From: Streptomyces sp. MMBL 11-1
Lineage (GTDB): Bacteria > Actinomycetota > Actinomycetes > Streptomycetales > Streptomycetaceae
Direction: 5' to 3'
Length of the DNA stretch: 64,000 nucleotides
Assembly: GCF_028622875.1 (NCBI RefSeq)
Contig: NZ_CP117709.1
Span: 5,087,001 to 5,151,000 of the forward strand
The notes below the pieces were generated by a model. That model was not told where the DNA came from. It searched no databases and saw nothing but the letters and a program-made list of their open reading frames with translations. Each line of letters begins with the position of its first letter. Positions within the stretch are counted from its first letter, which is position 1. A program made the translations under genes and the position numbers. This document shows, piece by piece, positions 41,486-49,769 of the stretch.

Positions 41486-41523
41486 CACGGCCTGGCCCTC
41501 CGCGAGGGGCAGGCCAGGCCGTG
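41486..41523. terminator. Terminator of the 115-aa gene
   Basis: CACGGCCTGGCC and GGCCAGGCCGTG, 12 bp, just beyond the stop of the minus-strand gene at 41526. Confidence 0.65.
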
Positions 41524-41525
41524 GT

Positions 41526-41873
41526 CTAGATTTCGTGCAGCTTCACGAAGACTCGCTCAAGCAGTGCAACGTCCGGACGGGGGGCGGGACGGGCGGCGAT
41601 GGCCGCCTGCTCCTTCAGCTCTGCGAGCGACTGGAGGCCCGCGCCGGTACGACTGATGCGACTCACAAGCGCAAGCTGTGACGCGCGGCCCTGTGCCAGA
41701 AGTGCAGTGAGGTCGGCGGAGTCGAAGCGAACGCTTAGGCGGGTCGAGCTGTACCCATCCCCGGGCGAGCCCTCCCACCAACCGTCCAGCTCCAGCCGGA
41801 ACGGTTGATCCGGGTGCGGATCTTCCGTCAGTTCGGCTTCGCTGATCAGAACGAGACGCGGACTCGCATCCAT
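41526..41873 (-). CDS. Hypothetical protein next to the WhiJ-like set
   Basis: 115 aa, ATG at 41873 eight bases after GGAGGGG. Central part has LELDGWWEGSPGDGYSSTRL; C-terminus helical (ALLERVFVKLHEI). No domain recognised. It is 23 bases downstream of the HATPase gene and probably co-transcribed with it. Confidence 0.65.
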   Translation of the reverse strand: MDASPRLVLISEAELTEDPHPDQPFRLELDGWWEGSPGDGYSSTRLSVRFDSADLTALLAQGRASQLALVSRISRTGAGLQSLAELKEQAAIAARPAPRPDVALLERVFVKLHEI

Positions 41874-41896
41874 CGTCGGCCCCTCCATTCCATGCG

Positions 41897-42298
41897 CTAG
41901 AAGCTGACCTTTGGCTGGAAGCAGACGCTCTTGCCGCCCTCTTCACACACCACGGCGAAGCCCGGCGCGAGGAGATCCAGCAGCTCCAGCCCCCGGCCGT
42001 TCTCCGAATCTGCGCCGATCACGCGGCGCTGCGGCATCTGGCAGGAGCTGTCCCACACCTCAACTCGCAGGTCCGCACGGTGAATCCGTACGCGGAAGGA
42101 GTCGCCGCCGGCATGTAACACCGAGTTGGTGACCACTTCGCTGACCAGCAGGCAGCACGTCTCCGACATGTCCCGGTCGGCTCCCGCCTCGGAGTAAACT
42201 GCGGCTGCCCATCGGCGAGCTGCCCTGACCTGGTCGGGAGTGCAAGGGAACGTTCTCTCCCGCACTGCGTCTGTACTTGCATGCTGCTGGGTGTGCAT
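41897..42298 (-). CDS. RsbW-like HATPase, anti-sigma type
   Basis: 133 aa, ATG at 42298 with GGAGGG. The N-box SEVVTNSVLHAGG (about 57-69) and the G2 box GRGLELLDLLA (about 104-114) identify a GHKL ATP-binding protein of the RsbW/AbaA type common in Streptomyces. Such genes accompany XRE-DUF5753 and DUF397 genes in WhiJ-like developmental loci. Its divergent neighbour is exactly such an XRE gene, and a double TGCGRYYGCA site lies between them. Confidence 0.85.
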   Translation of the reverse strand: MHTQQHASTDAVRERTFPCTPDQVRAARRWAAAVYSEAGADRDMSETCCLLVSEVVTNSVLHAGGDSFRVRIHRADLRVEVWDSSCQMPQRRVIGADSENGRGLELLDLLAPGFAVVCEEGGKSVCFQPKVSF

Positions 42299-42383
42299 GA
42301 AGCCCTCCATCACGCGGGCATGGGGAAACCGCGTAGGTGACGCACCGCGACGACGGACCATCGGTACGTGAGACCGAGTGTGG

Positions 42384-42405
42384 TGCGATTGCACCTGCGG
42401 TTGCA
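42384..42405. promoter_or_regulatory. Operator-like site A (TGCGRYYGCA)x2
   Basis: TGCGATTGCA, CC, TGCGGTTGCA. Lies between the divergent HATPase (starts 42298) and XRE (starts 42501) genes. Same layout as sites at 49146, 49699, 53467 and 54119. Confidence 0.7.
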
Positions 42406-42500
42406 AGCCCTAGGGGCGAAAAACCCCCACACGTGCCCGGAAGTACGCCCTCGCGCTACTCTTCGCGTTGTCTACAAGCCGCGAGAGAAGGGGAAGCACC

Positions 42501-43385
42501 GTGGCGGTCAGTACCGCAGGCATGGTCGCCCGGCAACGATTCGGGGAAGCCCTGAAGAAGGTGCGCCTCGACGCCCGGACCCCGAAGGGCGCACCGATCA
42601 AGCAGATCGACGCCGCCCGAGCAATCAAGCGCAGGACGATCGACCGCGTCAGCCGCTTCGAACGCGGCGCTGCCTGGCCCGAGCCAGCCGAGCTGCAAAC
42701 CCTGCTCAGGCTCTACGATGCGGACATCCCGACCAGCGTCCGGCTGGAGACGATGCTGGAAGCGGGAACGGCCATCACCGAGACCTGGTGGCAAGGCTTC
42801 GAAGACGAATTCCCGGAGAGCCTCATCGAGTTCGTGGCCTACGAGGACAGTGCCCGTGAGATCACTACGTGCACTCCCAACATTCTTCCCGGGCTGCTCC
42901 AGACGCGCGAGTACGGCCGGACGCTCACGCACTACCTGGCGAAGTCGACCGCGAAACCGCAGTCGGTGGACCGTTCCGTTGAACTGCGTGCTCGGCGTCG
43001 GGACATCCTCTTCAAGGACTCACGGCCGACTGTGGAGGTACTCATCGGCGAGGCGGCGCTGCGGCAGAAGGTCGGGGGCCGTGACGTCATGCTCGCCCAG
43101 CTCGACGCACTCCTCGAAGACGCCACGGAGCGAGGCGTGATCTTCCGCGTGATCCCGTTCGAGGCCAACGCCACCCTCACGTACACGTTCCACTTTCTCA
43201 GCTTCGGAGGGACAGAGTCGCCCATCGCTGCTTTCGACGCGATGACGGGTATGACCTTCCGGAAGAGTCTCAAGGAAACTCGGGGGCTGAAGGGCTTCCT
43301 GGACGACTTGCGCGAACTCGCGCTGTCCCCGACAGACTCGTTTGAAAAAATCGAAACGATCAGGAAAGAGCTGTCTCGTGACTGA
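42501..43385 (+). CDS. XRE-DUF5753 transcriptional regulator (WhiJ-like)
   Basis: 294 aa, GTG at 42501 after AAGGGGAAG. An N-terminal helix-turn-helix (about 12-70; RFGEALKKVRLDARTPKG, QIDAARAIKRRTIDRVSRFE) is followed by the DUF5753 ligand domain (TCTPNILPGLLQTREYGRTL, VLIGEAALRQKVGG, FHFLSFGGTESPIA). It belongs to the WhiJ-type regulators that act with a DUF397 partner, here the next gene. It may bind site A or the other copies of this motif; this is untested. Confidence 0.88.
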   Translation: MAVSTAGMVARQRFGEALKKVRLDARTPKGAPIKQIDAARAIKRRTIDRVSRFERGAAWPEPAELQTLLRLYDADIPTSVRLETMLEAGTAITETWWQGFEDEFPESLIEFVAYEDSAREITTCTPNILPGLLQTREYGRTLTHYLAKSTAKPQSVDRSVELRARRRDILFKDSRPTVEVLIGEAALRQKVGGRDVMLAQLDALLEDATERGVIFRVIPFEANATLTYTFHFLSFGGTESPIAAFDAMTGMTFRKSLKETRGLKGFLDDLRELALSPTDSFEKIETIRKELSRD

Positions 43386-43638
43386 CCACACCAACGCCGC
43401 CAAGCTGGACGCACTCAACGCCATGGTGGACAACGCCCCGGCAGACCTCACGTGGAACACCCCGCTGGCCTCCACCAACGGAACCGGTGACTGCCTGGAG
43501 ACCGCCCGGGTCGAGGGCGGATACCTGGTCCGGAACTCCAACATGCCCGGTACCGTCCTTCCGTTCACGGACTCTGAGTGGGCCGCCTTCGCGCAGGCCG
43601 TCCGCGACGGGCAGCCCGGTTTCGCTCCGGGAGCCTGA
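43378..43638 (+). CDS. DUF397 partner protein
   Basis: 86 aa, GTG at 43378, overlapping the XRE stop by 8 bases. The C-terminal half (CLETARVEGGYLVRNSNMPG then LPFTDSEWAAFAQAVRDG) follows DUF397. In WhiJ-like loci such proteins modulate the XRE regulator. A perfect 15-bp terminator follows. Confidence 0.8.
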   Translation: MTDHTNAAKLDALNAMVDNAPADLTWNTPLASTNGTGDCLETARVEGGYLVRNSNMPGTVLPFTDSEWAAFAQAVRDGQPGFAPGA

Positions 43639-43644
43639 TCCATA

Positions 43645-43696
43645 CACGACGAGACCCGCTTTCCCAGGCTCAGTTGGGAGGGCGGGTCTCGTCGTG
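43645..43696 (+). terminator. Terminator after XRE/DUF397 operon
   Basis: CACGACGAGACCCGC and GCGGGTCTCGTCGTG, perfect 15-bp stem 7 bases after the DUF397 stop. Confidence 0.8.
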
Positions 43697-43708
43697 CGCA
43701 ACGTGGGG

Positions 43709-44017
43709 TCAGTACATGGGCGCCATGAAGATGGAGCTGCGCCCCTGGCCCGTGGCCGGTGCCCCGGTCGGTGCGGTGCCGGGGGAGCCGAGGCCGAGCT
43801 GCTGACGCGTAGGGCGCCCCCGGACGGGGGAGGTGCCGGGTTGCGCGCTCAGACGCGGCAGGGTGGCCGCTGAGAGCGCCGACGTGCCGCCTGGATGAGG
43901 GTCGGGCAGTTCCGAAGGCCAGCCGGCGGCGAGCTGGGACCTGGGGCCGCCTGTGGGTGTTCCGGGCAGCACCTGGACCGCGTCCCACGATGGGTTGGGG
44001 CGTCGCAGGAGGGGCAT
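43709..44017 (-). CDS. Hypothetical Pro-rich protein
   Basis: 102 aa, ATG at 44017 eight bases after GAGG. Rich in Pro, Gly, Ser and Arg, without predicted fold. Might be disordered or a false gene. Confidence 0.45.
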   Translation of the reverse strand: MPLLRRPNPSWDAVQVLPGTPTGGPRSQLAAGWPSELPDPHPGGTSALSAATLPRLSAQPGTSPVRGRPTRQQLGLGSPGTAPTGAPATGQGRSSIFMAPMY

Positions 44018-44083
44018 GACGGTCACCTCGATTCGGGACGGAAGTCTTTCAACGGTGCCCGTCCCGAATTCCGGCGGGGTAAT

Positions 44084-44401
44084 TCAGGGGTGGCCGTACT
44101 CGGGCCTCGCGTACGTCATCTTCGGGAGGTCGTGCAGGAGAGCCCGCACGCGCCGGTATTTCACCGTCGTGCTGTGCTGGTCCCAGGGGTAGTTCTCGAC
44201 CACGGGGACGGCTTCGAAAAGCCAGAGGTCGTCGGGGTGGATGTGCCAGGAGAGCTGTCCGGCCGGGGACTCGACGTAGAGGACGGGCCAGCCGGGGGTG
44301 AGCGGGTCGCTGTAGGACAGAACGCCTCCGAACAGTGCCACCATCACGGCCAGGAGGTGGGCGCGCTCGGTGTAGATGTCCGGCTCTTTCGTCTCAGCCA
44401 C
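44084..44401 (-). CDS. WDGH-like small protein
   Basis: 105 aa, GTG at 44401 overlapping the previous stop by 8 bases. YTERAHLLAVMVAL followed by PAGQLSWHIHPDDLWLFEAV and YPWDQHSTTVKYRR resembles a small domain widespread in actinophages that carries a WDGH motif (here WDQH). Biochemical role unknown. Confidence 0.65.
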   Translation of the reverse strand: MAETKEPDIYTERAHLLAVMVALFGGVLSYSDPLTPGWPVLYVESPAGQLSWHIHPDDLWLFEAVPVVENYPWDQHSTTVKYRRVRALLHDLPKMTYARPEYGHP

Positions 44402-44567
44402 AGCGCACCACCACCAAGGAAATGGGCCGCAGCGTGCCGTTCGGGGATGCCTGCCAGCCGAGTCTGACAATCAGCGGGGGTTCCTGCGGGTGGGTGGCCA
44501 GCAGGCCGGCCACCACCGCTGCGATCGGGCCGGCCACCGGTGCGGGGCGGGCCGTGACGTCAGCCAT
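44394..44567 (-). CDS. Hypothetical 57-aa protein
   Basis: ATG at 44567 after GAAAGGA. Contains PVAGPIAAVVAGLLATHPQE. Upstream (44625-44643) is one copy of the GCGNCAC..CGAATGGG motif. No function assigned. Confidence 0.55.
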   Translation of the reverse strand: MADVTARPAPVAGPIAAVVAGLLATHPQEPPLIVRLGWQASPNGTLRPISLVVVRCG

Positions 44568-44642
44568 ATGAGTCCTTTCGGGACGGGGGCTGACGTCATC
44601 CTGCAAGTCCGAGCAATTTCTTTGGTGGCGACACGAATGGGC

Positions 44643-44963
44643 TCAGGCGGAAACCTCCGAGTGGCCCACACCGTCCCGGATTTCTGCGAGAAGGAGAGCG
44701 GCGGTGACTTTCCTTTCCGGCCACTCGGATGGCGGGTTGTACAGGCACAGGTACTGGGCGGTCTCCCGGTCGTATCCGGAGAGGACGAGGCCGGCAGGTG
44801 CTTCGGAACCGGGCTCGGGCCGGATGTAGTTCGCGGACACGAAGCCGAAGCGGTGCAGCTCGTACATGGCCATCTGGAGCTGTTGGTGGGGCACCACGGG
44901 GTTCCGTACGGTCCAGCCGTGCTCCTCGGGTACGAAGGTGCCGGGCAGGCGTAGCGCGTACAT
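44643..44963 (-). CDS. Hypothetical protein
   Basis: 106 aa, ATG at 44963 overlapping the previous stop (TGATG), GAGGAGC upstream. Contains LQMAMYELHRFGFVSANYIR. Not recognised. Confidence 0.65.
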   Translation of the reverse strand: MYALRLPGTFVPEEHGWTVRNPVVPHQQLQMAMYELHRFGFVSANYIRPEPGSEAPAGLVLSGYDRETAQYLCLYNPPSEWPERKVTAALLLAEIRDGVGHSEVSA

Positions 44964-45358
44964 CAGGCACCGCTCCTCGGGGCGAACAACAGGGCCGCCG
45001 CAACGGCGAGCTGGTGCGCCATGCGAGGCCGGCGCAGCTCGTGGACGTGGTTCTCCAGCACGCGGGTCATGGCCTGCACCAGGTCGTCGCGCACGCCCAT
45101 CTGCTGTGCGTCGTAGGTGTACCCCTGGCGGCGGCCGTCTTCGGCGTAGTGCAGGAGCGGCAGGGCGACCGGGGGAGGGGAGCCGACGAATCCGGTGTGG
45201 TCGCACGCTGTGCAGCAGCACGGGCGTCCGGAGTAGGTGTCGACCAGGGGGCATTGGTGGTGGGCGCCGGCTGAGCACGCGGCGGAGAGGAACAGGTACC
45301 GGCTGAGCCTGTGGAGAAGCTCGGCGGCCTGGCGCACGTCGAAGGGGTCAGCCAGCAC
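44963..45358 (-). CDS. Cys/His-rich protein, putative zinc binding
   Basis: 131 aa, GTG at 45358 after AAAGG, overlapping the previous gene by 11 bases. HHQCPLVDTYSGRPCCCTAC contains several Cys/His that may bind zinc. A helical C-terminus (VQAMTRVLENHVHELRRPRM) follows. Unknown function. Confidence 0.6.
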   Translation of the reverse strand: MLADPFDVRQAAELLHRLSRYLFLSAACSAGAHHQCPLVDTYSGRPCCCTACDHTGFVGSPPPVALPLLHYAEDGRRQGYTYDAQQMGVRDDLVQAMTRVLENHVHELRRPRMAHQLAVAAALLFAPRSGA

Positions 45359-45605
45359 GACGGACCTTTCCAGGGGCGGGGGCCAGCGGCGCGGTCCAGC
45401 TTTCGACTTCTTCTCGGCCGGCCTCGGTGATGGTGTAGCGGTCGAAGCGGTCGCGGCGGGCTTTGGCGGTGTGCTGGGCACGGGTGAGAGCGTTGAGGTG
45501 GGCGATAGCGCGACCTGCCGGAATGTTCGTGCCGTCCACCACCTGGAGCAGCGTGGCCTCGCCTTGATCATGGAGCCATCGCAGCACTTGCATTTTTTCG
45601 GTCAT
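45348..45605 (-). CDS. Winged-helix protein
   Basis: 85 aa, ATG at 45605 (GGAG close upstream; ATG 45593 possible). MQVLRWLHDQGEATLLQVVD, NIPAGRAIAHLNALTRAQHT and RYTITEAGREEVES form a short winged helix like PadR/MarR-type proteins. Probably a DNA-binding regulator, first gene of this minus-strand group. Confidence 0.65.
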   Translation of the reverse strand: MTEKMQVLRWLHDQGEATLLQVVDGTNIPAGRAIAHLNALTRAQHTAKARRDRFDRYTITEAGREEVESWTAPLAPAPGKVRRAG

Positions 45606-45802
45606 ACTCCGAGATTTTTCCACCTCGGGCTGCTCCTCGGGGGGACGACACAGCAAGAACCCCCCACTGGGAACAGGCAGTTGGGGGGCTCTCGCTAAGG
45701 AAGAGGCGGTGCATCCGTCACCTCACCGACGAGGCGACAGTGCGCCGCCCGGATGCCCCGTTCCCCTTCCTTGGAGGGAACAACGGGCTGCCGGTGTCAG
45801 AG

Positions 45803-46297
45803 TTACGGATTTTTATTTCCATCACCCGTATGGCAGAACCTATTTCGCACCCGGCCGAGTGCGTGAAGAATCGCTTCTCTCGCGCTCACCTCGCAGTCGT
45901 GCGCGGCCTCGACGGAGTACGCGAGGCACAGCATTCCGGCTACCTCCCGGGTCGCTTTCCGCAGGTGAGGGCGGGCGCGCAGCACGCGGCCCTGCGCCAG
46001 TCGGCGGTATCGGCGACGCCGCAGCAGAGAGGCGGTGAATTCCGGGTCGGTCCGTCGCCGGAAGTCGACCTCCACCCACCCGTCGGCCCATCCGACGCCA
46101 TGCTGGACCGGGATGACCACCGTGTCCATCAGGAACCAGGCGAAGGCTCCGACCGCCTGGGCGATCTGGCGTCTGTCCCGCTCCAGCAGGCGCATGCTCG
46201 CCTTGTCACCCCTTGCCCAGAATTCCATGTACGCGATAGCGAGGAGGCGCATGTCGTCGCCGGGCTGCTTATCCACCATGTGAAGCATGCTAGCCAT
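45803..46297 (-). CDS. Hypothetical protein
   Basis: 164 aa from ATG 46297 (ATG 46288 or 46279 also possible; no clear ribosome site). Contains MEFWARGDKASMRLLERDRR and an Arg-rich C-terminus. Divergent from the plus-strand gene at 46310. Unknown. Confidence 0.5.
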   Translation of the reverse strand: MASMLHMVDKQPGDDMRLLAIAYMEFWARGDKASMRLLERDRRQIAQAVGAFAWFLMDTVVIPVQHGVGWADGWVEVDFRRRTDPEFTASLLRRRRYRRLAQGRVLRARPHLRKATREVAGMLCLAYSVEAAHDCEVSAREAILHALGRVRNRFCHTGDGNKNP

Positions 46298-46309
46298 TAC
46301 GCTCGCGCC

Positions 46310-46666
46310 ATGACTTACGTCCCGGAAACGCGCACCCTGTGTCCACGGTGTGAAATTGAAATGGGCGTCACTCGAATGGAGTACGGCTACTGCGGGCAGT
46401 GCCGCGACTTCCACGCTGCGCAGGCCGACCTCATTGCCGACAAGTACACCCCTCCGCAGATCATGGGCGGTGGCTGCATGCGCTGCTGCGGGCACTCCCT
46501 GCGGGCGTGGGCGGTCTACCACCCAGCTCCCTGGGAGGCCGGCACCGTCGTGCGATGCGTCTTCAGCGAGGACGCTCTGCTGCACGCGATGCGGTACTGC
46601 CCGTGCGGGTTCTGGCACTGGCGAGCCGCCGAGTGCGACGAGCTGCCGAGGGAGCCGGCCCTGTGA
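46310..46666 (+). CDS. Zinc-ribbon protein
   Basis: 118 aa. Two CxxC pairs in TLCPRCEIEM and YCGQCRDFH (about 9-32) form a likely zinc ribbon, and CMRCCGH and YCPCGFWHW add a possible second site. Suggests nucleic-acid or protein binding. Coupled (GTGA) to the next gene. Confidence 0.6.
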   Translation: MTYVPETRTLCPRCEIEMGVTRMEYGYCGQCRDFHAAQADLIADKYTPPQIMGGGCMRCCGHSLRAWAVYHPAPWEAGTVVRCVFSEDALLHAMRYCPCGFWHWRAAECDELPREPAL

Positions 46667-46872
46667 GTGACGCGGAGGCGTGCTGCTGCGTCGTCAGGGC
46701 CCTGGTGGTGATGGCGCCCGATCCCGAGACCGAGCCGGGCCGGTACTTCGTGTGCCGGACGCATGGGCAGATGATCGTGTGGGACGGGCGCCGGTGGCGC
46801 TGGTCGGACCAGGCCGAGGACATCGATCAACTCCCTCCGACGGCGGATGCCGGGAGCCACCGTCCCGTGTGA
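46663..46872 (+). CDS. Hypothetical 69-aa protein
   Basis: GTG at 46663 in GTGA overlap. Contains EPGRYFVCRTHGQMIVWDGR and an acidic C-terminus. Unknown. Followed by a strong terminator. Confidence 0.5.
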   Translation: MSDAEACCCVVRALVVMAPDPETEPGRYFVCRTHGQMIVWDGRRWRWSDQAEDIDQLPPTADAGSHRPV

Positions 46873-46902
46873 AGCTTTTTCCGGACCGGTCGTCCACGCA
46901 GG

Positions 46903-46944
46903 AGTCAGGGCCTCACCCCTCGCGCATGGGGTGAGGCCCTGACT
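46903..46944. terminator. Bidirectional terminator, 17-bp stem
   Basis: AGTCAGGGCCTCACCCC and GGGGTGAGGCCCTGACT, 8-nt loop, TCT after it. Between convergent genes ending at 46872 and 46946. Confidence 0.85.
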
Positions 46945-46945
46945 T

Positions 46946-47281
46946 CTATGACGGGCTGCGATAGCCGTTGGGGAATATCTCCACGGTCAACTCGCCGGAA
47001 TCCTCGTCCTGCTCCCATACCGTCCGGCAAGGAAACACCTCGTCCCGGCCCGTGATCTCCCGCGCACGGTCCTCGACCGTTTCTGCCCACGGAAACAGTT
47101 TCGCCGGAAGGCGCCAGGTGCCTCGCTCACACTCGATCCAGGCGATCCGCGTCTCCGGATCGCTGAAAAGGGCCAGCACTTCCAACTGCTGCCCGTTGCG
47201 GCGAACCTGGAACTGCGGAAGCCCCCGGACCTCGTTCAACAGGCGTGTGCGGATCGTACCTTCGTAGGTCAGATGAGCCAC
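46946..47281 (-). CDS. Hypothetical protein
   Basis: 111 aa, GTG at 47281 with GAGGGAG. Contains LPQFQVRRNGQQLEVLALFS and IAWIECERGTWRLPAKLFPW. Beta-rich; no family recognised. Confidence 0.6.
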   Translation of the reverse strand: MAHLTYEGTIRTRLLNEVRGLPQFQVRRNGQQLEVLALFSDPETRIAWIECERGTWRLPAKLFPWAETVEDRAREITGRDEVFPCRTVWEQDEDSGELTVEIFPNGYRSPS

Positions 47282-47350
47282 CGGGGCTCCCTCTCGCGTA
47301 TCGGACAGGTCGAGGTCCCGCGCGATCGGCGCGGCCGGCGCCGCACCCTG

Positions 47351-47758
47351 CTACGCGGCCACACGGGCACGTCCGGACGCGAATTCCTCCACGGCCTCCC
47401 CGTGACCGGCCTTGGCCTCGGCCGGCAGCCCGTACGTCCACAGAGTCCCCAGCAAGTGCCCGGGGTCGTCGGCCGCGTACAGCGCCGAGCCGAAGACCTG
47501 CGGGACGTAGTCGGCCGGCAACTCGCTCGCAACGCACGTGGCCAGCAGGTCGTCGAAAACCAGGCAGATGGTTCGCACGACGGCCGGCCTGCCGTTGGGC
47601 AGCACGACGTCAGTCTTGTGGACCGTCCGGGCGTTCATGTCCTCGAACAGTTCCGCAGCGGCCCTCGTGGTGAGCGGCTCGGCATCCAAGCCGAACGCGA
47701 AGGGGCGGCCCGCCGGCCCCATGTCGATCCTGTCCAGAAGGTCGTCGGTCTGCTTCAC
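47351..47758 (-). CDS. Hypothetical protein
   Basis: 135 aa, GTG at 47758 after GGAAAGGAAACG. Contains TVHKTDVVLPNGRPAVVRTI and LAADDPGHLLG-like segment. Unknown; upstream gap (47759-48110, about 350 bp) holds an imperfect inverted repeat and motif copies. Confidence 0.6.
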   Translation of the reverse strand: MKQTDDLLDRIDMGPAGRPFAFGLDAEPLTTRAAAELFEDMNARTVHKTDVVLPNGRPAVVRTICLVFDDLLATCVASELPADYVPQVFGSALYAADDPGHLLGTLWTYGLPAEAKAGHGEAVEEFASGRARVAA

Positions 47759-47866
47759 ACCGTTTCCTTTCCCCCAGTACGACGGAAGGCCCGGCGTAGC
47801 CGATGAAGAGGACGATTCCCAGGGGGGTGGTATCGCGCCGGCGGCTACGCCGGACCGTTCTAGGGC

Positions 47867-47930
47867 GCGTGCCCAGCGGGATTCCGGTAAACGGGGGGGT
47901 GTCTACCGAAACCCCGCCGCGTGGGCACGC
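47867..47930. repeat. Long imperfect inverted repeat in a 350-bp gap
   Basis: GCGTGCCC ... CGGTA and TACCG ... GGGCACGC form two nested arms (outer 8 bp, inner 5 bp) with partial pairing between. May be a terminator or an RNA element. The rest of 47759-48110 holds two CGAATGGG motifs and no gene I can support. Confidence 0.45.
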
Positions 47931-48110
47931 ACCAACATCAACCCACACCGGCGGGGATGAGTCACGCCACTTCCGTGAAGTTTTTATTGCGTCACTCGAA
48001 TGGGTGACCCCTGGTTACGCTCCGCGCAGGCTCCCGCCGGTGGCGATGTCCAAGATGCACCGAATGGGTAGCCACATCGTGGGAGAACATCAGCAACACC
48101 CCACCACCAG

Positions 48111-48518
48111 TCACGACTTGAGGGCGCCCAGCAGCCGCCGCCGGGTGCCGGCCGGCAGCTCCCGCAACCACCCCATCGCCTCCCACTCCCGCACCTCACA
48201 AACGGATTTCAGCCCGTAATGCCGAACCAAATAGCGCGCAATGCGGTGCCCGTGAATGTCGTGCCCGAGCAAGCCCGCCACCTCGTAGCCGCACGGCTCC
48301 GGGTACGGGCACTCCGACGTCGGCGCCGTGTCCGTCACGCACGCCGGGCACAGGTCGACCATCTCCCCGTCGACCCGCAATCCCTGCCAGCCGTCCGCCC
48401 GCGACGCGCGCATCGCCGCCGCCCGGGTCGCACCTGCCCACCGTCCAGACGTCGCACAGCGATGCCCGCCGCAGGCCACCTCCAGCACGGCCTGCGCCCG
48501 CCCGGTACGCCCCTCCAC
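48111..48518 (-). CDS. Hypothetical Cys-containing protein
   Basis: About 135 aa from GTG 48518 (start uncertain). Cys/His groups in ACGGHRCATSG, VDLCPACVTD and SECPYPEPCGY may bind zinc. C-terminus is helical (ARYLVRHYGLKSVCEVREWE). Function unknown. Confidence 0.5.
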   Translation of the reverse strand: MEGRTGRAQAVLEVACGGHRCATSGRWAGATRAAAMRASRADGWQGLRVDGEMVDLCPACVTDTAPTSECPYPEPCGYEVAGLLGHDIHGHRIARYLVRHYGLKSVCEVREWEAMGWLRELPAGTRRRLLGALKS

Positions 48519-48604
48519 CCTCGACCCCTTCCCCAGTTCCTCGACAACACAAGGGCCCCGCACCCAGCCATCGGCTGGCTACGGGGCCCACCCCACGGTC
48601 GGAT

Positions 48605-48877
48605 TCACCCAACGCCGAGCGAACGCCCCTCGACCCAGTCGCAGCGGTTCCTGCCGGCCCACGACGGCGCCCACGGGTACACCCGGTTCTTCGCGTCCTT
48701 GAACCAGATCCCGGGCTCGGTCTCAGCCTCCGTCCCATCAGGCAACTGCACCTTCACAGCCCCCCAGAAGACGTACTTTCCCGGCTGGGTCCACTCCAAG
48801 GAACTGACCTCCAGGCCGGGCACGGCCATCAAGCGCGCCTCGGCCTCCGGCCACGACATCCCCTCTTCGCTACTCAT
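48605..48877 (-). CDS. Hypothetical protein
   Basis: 90 aa, ATG at 48877 after GAGGACG. Contains LEVSSLEWTQPGKYVFWGAV. Overlaps the upstream gene by 8 bases. Unknown. Confidence 0.6.
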   Translation of the reverse strand: MSSEEGMSWPEAEARLMAVPGLEVSSLEWTQPGKYVFWGAVKVQLPDGTEAETEPGIWFKDAKNRVYPWAPSWAGRNRCDWVEGRSLGVG

Positions 48878-49109
48878 CGTCCTCATCCCCTCGATTCGGC
48901 TGGTGCTCCGGCTTCGGGCACAGCCACAAGCCAGCCCAATTCCTCTGTAGAGCCGTATTCGGATGCACGGAGCAGTGCTGCGTGTCCACAAGCTCGTAGC
49001 GCTGCTCACTACGAGCCGCGTCCGCCAACAACTCCTGAAAAAGCGTCGCCACGACCCCTCCGCCCTCCGCGACAGGCGCGGCATCAAGAACCAGCTCCAC
49101 CGGCCACAA
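48870..49109 (-). CDS. Hypothetical protein downstream of operator-like site B
   Basis: 79 aa from GTG 49109 (GTG 49100 possible). Contains AEGGGVVATLFQELLADAAR. C-terminus Asp/Glu-rich. Double motif at 49146-49167 lies about 40 bases upstream, consistent with control of this operon. Confidence 0.5.
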   Translation of the reverse strand: MWPVELVLDAAPVAEGGGVVATLFQELLADAARSEQRYELVDTQHCSVHPNTALQRNWAGLWLCPKPEHQPNRGDEDDE

Positions 49110-49145
49110 CCAGGCCGCTGGGCACCACGAGGGAACGCTACGCCC

Positions 49146-49167
49146 TGCGACCGCACTTGCGACCGCA
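49146..49167. promoter_or_regulatory. Operator-like site B
   Basis: TGCGACCGCA, CT, TGCGACCGCA: two identical 10-bp units at 12-bp phasing, upstream of the minus-strand gene starting at 49109. Confidence 0.7.
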
Positions 49168-49244
49168 GATCAACCGAACCGGCATATGCCCAACGCCACG
49201 GCCCAGTCTCGGAATCGGCTCCCCTTCCGGACCCGGCCCTCAAG

Positions 49245-49769
49245 CTAGGTCACCCCAGCGACAGCTCTAATCCCTCGAACGGGTGAACAGGCCAAGGTAA
49301 CGAGCAGATTCACGCCGAGCCACCCCCGATCCAGAAGCGCGACCGCGAACCCCGCCCCCACCAGCACTGACGTGAGTGCCGCCATCCGCTCTATCCGGTG
49401 CTCCGCAGCCTCCAGCGGCTCTCCGGGCGAGTGCGGGCCATCCCCGTGCCGAAACTCCGCCGGGAGGAAGTACCACAGCTCCACGCACACCCCGGCACCC
49501 CGAGGCCAGTCCACCTCGTGCACGGCGCGAACGCCCACCCACTCCGACTCGATAGACGCCGACGACCCCGCCACGGCGTTCCCGCACACCCAGCCCTCCC
49601 CGCCCAGAAAACCGCTCACGCGGTCCACGGACGCACACATGGCCTCGGACCATGGGTCAGTCCGCTCGGTCAGAGGGAAGTCCTCCACTGCTGCGATCTG
49701 CGATTGCAGGTGCGATTGCATCATGAGGCCAAGGATGACGTAACCACCAGCCCCAGCAGACCCGTTCAC
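49245..49769 (-). CDS. Hypothetical protein with C-terminal hydrophobic segment
   Basis: 174 aa from GTG 49769; ATG 49724 or 49721 possible. Contains GAGVCVELWYFLPAEFRHGD and a hydrophobic segment (MAALTSVLVGAGFAVALLDR) that may be a membrane helix. Operator-like site C overlaps its 5' end. Unknown function. Confidence 0.5.
   Translation of the reverse strand: MNGSAGAGGYVILGLMMQSHLQSQIAAVEDFPLTERTDPWSEAMCASVDRVSGFLGGEGWVCGNAVAGSSASIESEWVGVRAVHEVDWPRGAGVCVELWYFLPAEFRHGDGPHSPGEPLEAAEHRIERMAALTSVLVGAGFAVALLDRGWLGVNLLVTLACSPVRGIRAVAGVT
49699..49720. promoter_or_regulatory. Operator-like site C
   Basis: TGCGATTGCA, GG, TGCGATTGCA, with a partial third unit just upstream (CTGCGATC). If the downstream gene starts at 49724 or 49721 the site overlaps the first codons; this tells against the shorter start or means repression at initiation. 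Confidence 0.65.
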
